From an uncultured Eubacteriales bacterium (lineage in GTDB: Bacteria; Bacillota; Clostridia; Oscillospirales; CAG-382), in the NCBI GenBank assembly GCA_934502885.1, contig CAKSUT010000001.1:248001-312000 (forward strand): 64,000 nucleotides of DNA. The letters run 5' to 3'. Below are positions 60,510 to 64,000 of this stretch, piece by piece (the stretch's first letter is position 1; each line of letters begins with the position of its first letter). The position numbers and the translations under genes were made by a program. The notes under the pieces were generated by a model that saw only the letters and a list, made by a program, of their open reading frames with translations, did not search any database and was not told where the DNA came from.

Positions 60510-62300
60510 ATGCAGATTACGAAAGACATAAAGTATGTTGGAGTAAACGATCATGAAATCGACCTTTTCGAGGGTCAGTACACAGTTCCTAACGGAATGT
60601 CCTACAATTCCTACGTAATCCTCGACGAAAAGACAACCGTTATGGACACGGTTGACGCAAAATTCACCCACGAATGGCTTGACAATCTCGCCGAAGTCCT
60701 CGGAGGACGCACGCCCGACTATCTTGTGGTTCAGCACATGGAACCCGACCATTCCGCAAACATCAAAAGCTTTCTCAAAACTTACCCCGAAACGACGGTC
60801 GTCGCAAACACTAAAACCTTTGCGATGATAGACAATTTCTTCGGCGAAGGACTCTGCAAAAACAAGCTCGTCGTCGAAAACGGAGGCACGCTCTCTCTCG
60901 GAAAGCACACTCTCACCTTCGTGTTTGCGCCGATGGTACACTGGCCCGAGGTCATGGTGACATACGACAGCACGGACAAGGTGCTTTTCTCGGCAGACGG
61001 CTTCGGAAAATTCGGTGCGCTTGACATCACGGAGGAATGGACGGACGAAGCGAGACGCTACTACATCGGCATCGTCGGAAAGTACGGTGCGCAGGTGCAG
61101 GCGCTTCTCAAAAAGGCGGCGGAGCTTGATATTGAGAAAATCTGTCCTCTCCACGGTCCGGTTCTCACCGAAAATCTCGGATACTACATCGGTCTTTACG
61201 ACACATGGTCGAGCTATTCCGTCGAGACAGAGGGAATAATGATAGCCTACACATCGGTTTACGGCAACACGAAAAAGGCAGTCGAAATGCTTGCCGCAAA
61301 GCTGTGTGAGGATGGGTGTCCCAAGGTTGTCGTGACGGATCTTGCACGCTGTGACATGGCATCCGCCGTTGCCGACGCTTTCAGATACGGAAAGCTCATT
61401 CTTGCCACAACGACCTACAACGCCGATATTTTCCCGTTCATGCGTGAGTTTATCGAACATCTCACCGAAAGAGGCTACAAAAACCGCACCGTCGGCTTTA
61501 TCGAAAACGGCTCGTGGGCGCCGCTTGCGGCAAAGGTGATGAAAGGTATGCTCGAGGGATGCAAGAGTCTCACGTATCTTGACACAGTCGTGACGATAAA
61601 GTCCGCACCGAACGACGCCTGCGCCGAGTCGATAAAGGCTATGGCGAAAGAGCTTTGCCGCGAATACGTTGCTCTCTCAGGCGACAGAGCGGACAAAAAT
61701 GACATGACGGCTCTCCAAAAAATCGGCTACGGTCTCTATGTTGTAACCTCAAACGATGGTAAGCGTGACAACGGTCTTATCGTGAATACGGTAACGCAGG
61801 TATCCGACAGTCCTAACAGAATCGCCGTGAACATCAACAAAGCAAACTATTCGCACCACGTCATAAAGCAGACGGGAATAATGAATGTAAACTGCATCTC
61901 GATCGATGCTCCTTTCAAGGTATTCGAGGACTTCGGCTTCAGAAGCGGCAGAAACACTGACAAGTTTGCGGGTATTACGCCCATACGTTCCGACAACGGA
62001 CTTGTGATACTTCCGAATTACGTCAACGCCGCATTCTCGCTAAAGGTTGAGGATTACGTTGACCTCGGCACTCACGGAATGTTCATCTGCTCTGTCACCG
62101 AGGCAAGAGTGATAAACGACAAACCGTCGATGACCTACGCCTACTATCACGAAAACGTAAAACCGAAGCCTCAAACCGAAGGCAAGAAAGGCTTTGTCTG
62201 CAAGATATGCGGCTATGTGTACGAGGGAGCCACTCTTCCGGACGATTTCATCTGCCCTCTCTGCAAGCACGGAGCGGCGGATTTTGAGCCGATAGAATAA
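60510..62300 (+). CDS. Flavodiiron protein fused to flavin reductase and rubredoxin
   Basis: A 596-residue enzyme of four parts. A beta-lactamase-like domain carries the diiron ligands His76, Glu78, Asp80, His144, Asp163 and His216 (HMEPDHS, APMVHW, SADGF, PLHGP). A flavodoxin domain follows (YTSVYGNTKKA, 249-259), then a flavin-reductase domain (about 400-540, GYGLYVVTSNDG) and a C-terminal rubredoxin (CKIC...CPLC, Cys564, 567, 582, 585). It can take electrons from NAD(P)H or rubredoxin and reduce O2 to water, or NO to N2O. It starts with AAGGAG before the ATG, 73 bases after the ferredoxin-like gene. Together they fit an oxygen or NO detoxification unit. Confidence 0.93.
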   Translation: MQITKDIKYVGVNDHEIDLFEGQYTVPNGMSYNSYVILDEKTTVMDTVDAKFTHEWLDNLAEVLGGRTPDYLVVQHMEPDHSANIKSFLKTYPETTVVANTKTFAMIDNFFGEGLCKNKLVVENGGTLSLGKHTLTFVFAPMVHWPEVMVTYDSTDKVLFSADGFGKFGALDITEEWTDEARRYYIGIVGKYGAQVQALLKKAAELDIEKICPLHGPVLTENLGYYIGLYDTWSSYSVETEGIMIAYTSVYGNTKKAVEMLAAKLCEDGCPKVVVTDLARCDMASAVADAFRYGKLILATTTYNADIFPFMREFIEHLTERGYKNRTVGFIENGSWAPLAAKVMKGMLEGCKSLTYLDTVVTIKSAPNDACAESIKAMAKELCREYVALSGDRADKNDMTALQKIGYGLYVVTSNDGKRDNGLIVNTVTQVSDSPNRIAVNINKANYSHHVIKQTGIMNVNCISIDAPFKVFEDFGFRSGRNTDKFAGITPIRSDNGLVILPNYVNAAFSLKVEDYVDLGTHGMFICSVTEARVINDKPSMTYAYYHENVKPKPQTEGKKGFVCKICGYVYEGATLPDDFICPLCKHGAADFEPIE

Positions 62301-62347
62301 ACAAAAATGCACCGTAAACCGAAGTTTTGCGGCGCACATACAAAAGG

Positions 62348-62379
62348 CACCGCACAAAGCTTGAATGCTTTGTGCGGTG
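62348..62379. terminator. Bidirectional terminator of the flavodiiron and secreted-protein genes
   Basis: CACCGCACAAAGC and GCTTTGTGCGGTG form a 13-bp perfect stem. A TTTT run follows only on the minus strand. Confidence 0.75.
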
Positions 62380-62415
62380 TCAGCGTATATATGGAGATTT
62401 TGGGGGACAGGTTAA

Positions 62416-63924
62416 TTATTTAGCGAGTACATCGAAAAGCTCTTCGGGGACATATGTGAGACCGTAACCGGGGTTTGTCTTGTCAGAAACAAGCACTGCC
62501 TTTGCGGGAAGCTCAACCTTCTCGCCATCCTTTGTACAACTGTTGTCGCCGAGGACGATCTTAACTTTGCCGTCGAGGGTGATGCTCTTCTCTTCGCCGT
62601 TCCACTCAAGCGCAATGCCGAGCTTCTCGCATTTCTTTCTGAGGGGTACGAGTGCAACGCCGTTTTCGTCAACGTACTTGTCGTTCTCGGTCTTGTTCTC
62701 CACAAGGAGAATATTCGAGGTCGAAAGCTTTGCCGGGAGGCTCATGGTTACGATGCCGTCGTTTGCGATGCAAAGTATCTTATCGCCTGCGGAAATGTCG
62801 GTAAGCTTTACAATATTCTTTGTGTAAAGGGGCTTTACCGCCGAATCCTTTACGGCTGTTACTATGTACTCGCCGTCGACACTCTCGATAACGAGGTTTC
62901 CGTCAGCGTCAAACTCGCAGGACTTTACCTCGATGTATACGGCACCGCTTGCGGCGTCGCTCTTTTCAGCAACAATAAGCTTAGCCGATATCTGTGCCGG
63001 AAGGCTCATCGTCATAATCGGCAGATGAACGACGGTAATCAAATCTCCCTTTTCCAATGCCGACGGCTCGATGAGGCTGAGCTTTCCATCAAGGAACGCC
63101 GTATTTCCGTCATATTTTACTTCAACGGTCATGCCGTTCTCATCTATCGCCGTTACCGTTCCGTCAGCAACGCTCTCTACAGTCGCAGTTGATGCGATAT
63201 ACTCCGCAAGGTTCTCCTCGGGCTTCGAGATAACGACATCGCCGCCGTCCTCCGCTGTTTTATCGCTGAGTGCGTTCTCAATCATGAATATCTTTTCCGC
63301 CGTAAAGCCTGCCGGGAGACTGAGCGTCATAACGCCGTCCTTTACCTTGCAGATGAGCTTGTCGCCGGTCGAGAGGTCGTCTATACCGAGAATATTCTTT
63401 GTCTTGTTGGGGATAATGCGTGTGTCGGCAGGAACGTTTACCACATACTCTCCGTCCATGCTGCCAACCGTTGCACTGCCGTCCTCGGCGAATGTAACGC
63501 CGTCTGCCTTTACGTATACAAAGTAATCTGTCTCGCTTTCAGCGGTAACGACAACGTCGGCAAACATCTGTGCAGGTATGCTTCTTGTGGCAAAGGGAGA
63601 ATGAACAACGCTTATGAGCGTTCCCTCTTTTAGTGCTGAGATGTCGATTACGGAAAAATCACTGCCGAGGAACATCGTCTCATCGGAGGTGTTGAAAACA
63701 ACCGTTGTGTCTCCGACCGTTGCCGTAATCTGTCCGTTCTTGACCGACTTTACGGTTGCGAAGCTCGTAAGCATATCGGGAGTCTGTGCGGTTTCATCAG
63801 CTGTGAGTGCCGGGGAAATTACCATCGGCTCATCTTCCGCAAAAACCGCCGCATTAATATTCATGCTTGCCGCAAGGACGAGCGAAAGTGCAAGTGCCGC
63901 TATTCTTGTGTTTCTCTTTTTCAT
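62416..63924 (-). CDS. Secreted repeat protein with a copper-amine-oxidase-N-like C-terminal domain
   Basis: A 502-residue protein with signal peptide (about 1-29, ending VFAEDE). The central part has two large repeats, each with an ITAT/VTAI strand, then a short S-[IL]-PA motif: RSIPAQMFAD, TLSLPAGFTA, TMSLPAQISA and TMSLPAKLST, four in all. The end (DENGVALVPLRKKCEKLG to EWNGEEKSITLDGKVK and YVPEELFDVL) is the stalk-like domain seen in many Bacillota secreted proteins and named from copper amine oxidase. No enzyme motif is seen; it is likely a cell-wall associated or secreted structural protein. AAGGAG precedes the ATG. It is monocistronic within the window. Confidence 0.8.
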   Translation of the reverse strand: MKKRNTRIAALALSLVLAASMNINAAVFAEDEPMVISPALTADETAQTPDMLTSFATVKSVKNGQITATVGDTTVVFNTSDETMFLGSDFSVIDISALKEGTLISVVHSPFATRSIPAQMFADVVVTAESETDYFVYVKADGVTFAEDGSATVGSMDGEYVVNVPADTRIIPNKTKNILGIDDLSTGDKLICKVKDGVMTLSLPAGFTAEKIFMIENALSDKTAEDGGDVVISKPEENLAEYIASTATVESVADGTVTAIDENGMTVEVKYDGNTAFLDGKLSLIEPSALEKGDLITVVHLPIMTMSLPAQISAKLIVAEKSDAASGAVYIEVKSCEFDADGNLVIESVDGEYIVTAVKDSAVKPLYTKNIVKLTDISAGDKILCIANDGIVTMSLPAKLSTSNILLVENKTENDKYVDENGVALVPLRKKCEKLGIALEWNGEEKSITLDGKVKIVLGDNSCTKDGEKVELPAKAVLVSDKTNPGYGLTYVPEELFDVLAK

Positions 63925-64000
63925 AATGTTTTCTCCTTTTCATATTTATTTACACTTAAATTTAACAGATGCGATGTTTTTCATTTATCTGTCATGCCTG

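Overview
The window reads as a chromosomal segment of an anaerobic, low-to-mid GC Bacillota, most likely a Clostridia member of the gut type (Oscillospirales or Christensenellales-like). The evidence is strong GGAGG-type ribosome sites and sigma-A-like promoters, SpoVG, a MurC/TM1266 pair, a diglucosyl-diacylglycerol-type glycosyltransferase, a bacterial V-type ATPase operon, a BMP-family nucleoside importer, and an HcpR-like/flavodiiron oxygen or NO defence locus. No tRNA, rRNA, prophage, insertion sequence or CRISPR array was seen. Species cannot be assigned from the sequence alone.

Layout. 1-5.5 kb: a minus-strand operon of a UgtP-like glycosyltransferase and two tandem PHP-domain phosphoesterases (the last cut by the window edge), then spoVG, and on the plus strand murC with a TM1266-family gene. 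5.5-6 kb: a gene-free repeat-rich spacer. 6-11 kb: a heterodimeric ABC exporter and a VanY-like D,D-carboxypeptidase. 11-20.6 kb: an accessory glycan locus with an AraC regulator, a GH127 beta-L-arabinofuranosidase, three related beta-helix proteins (two apparently cytoplasmic, one a lipoprotein fused to a serine esterase) and a membrane acyltransferase. 20.7-29.2 kb: a nine-gene V-ATPase operon (order H-I-K-E-C-F-A-B-D) whose c-ring subunit carries a Na+-type ligand set. 29.3-38.3 kb: an operon encoding an MMPL/RND exporter, a 1478-residue GLUG/coiled-coil surface protein, a response regulator and a histidine kinase. 38.4-40 kb: a small membrane protein and prfB, without the usual programmed frameshift. 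40.3-45.3 kb: a complete BMP/ATPase/two-permease importer. 45.3-46 kb: a possible structured RNA and a small Cys-rich protein. 46-53.3 kb: DUF4886 hydrolase, ComEC with a degenerate metallo-beta-lactamase tail, an ECF sigma/anti-sigma pair, a MATE exporter and a histidine phosphatase. 53.4-56 kb: PcrA helicase. 56-58 kb: a surface protein with two nearly identical CBM6-like modules. 58-62.3 kb: a second AraC regulator and a Crp/Fnr regulator divergent from a ferredoxin-like protein and a flavodiiron-flavin reductase-rubredoxin fusion. 62.4-63.9 kb: a secreted repeat protein with a copper-amine-oxidase-N-like tail.

Two loci look least explained by known systems. The first is the GH127/beta-helix/lipoprotein-esterase cassette, with three homologous beta-helix proteins split across the membrane. 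The second is the MMPL plus giant GLUG/coiled-coil protein operon with its own two-component system. Several genes were restarted relative to the longest open frame because a Shine-Dalgarno sequence clearly chooses an internal codon; each case is noted. All functions are inferred from motifs read by eye; no database search was run.
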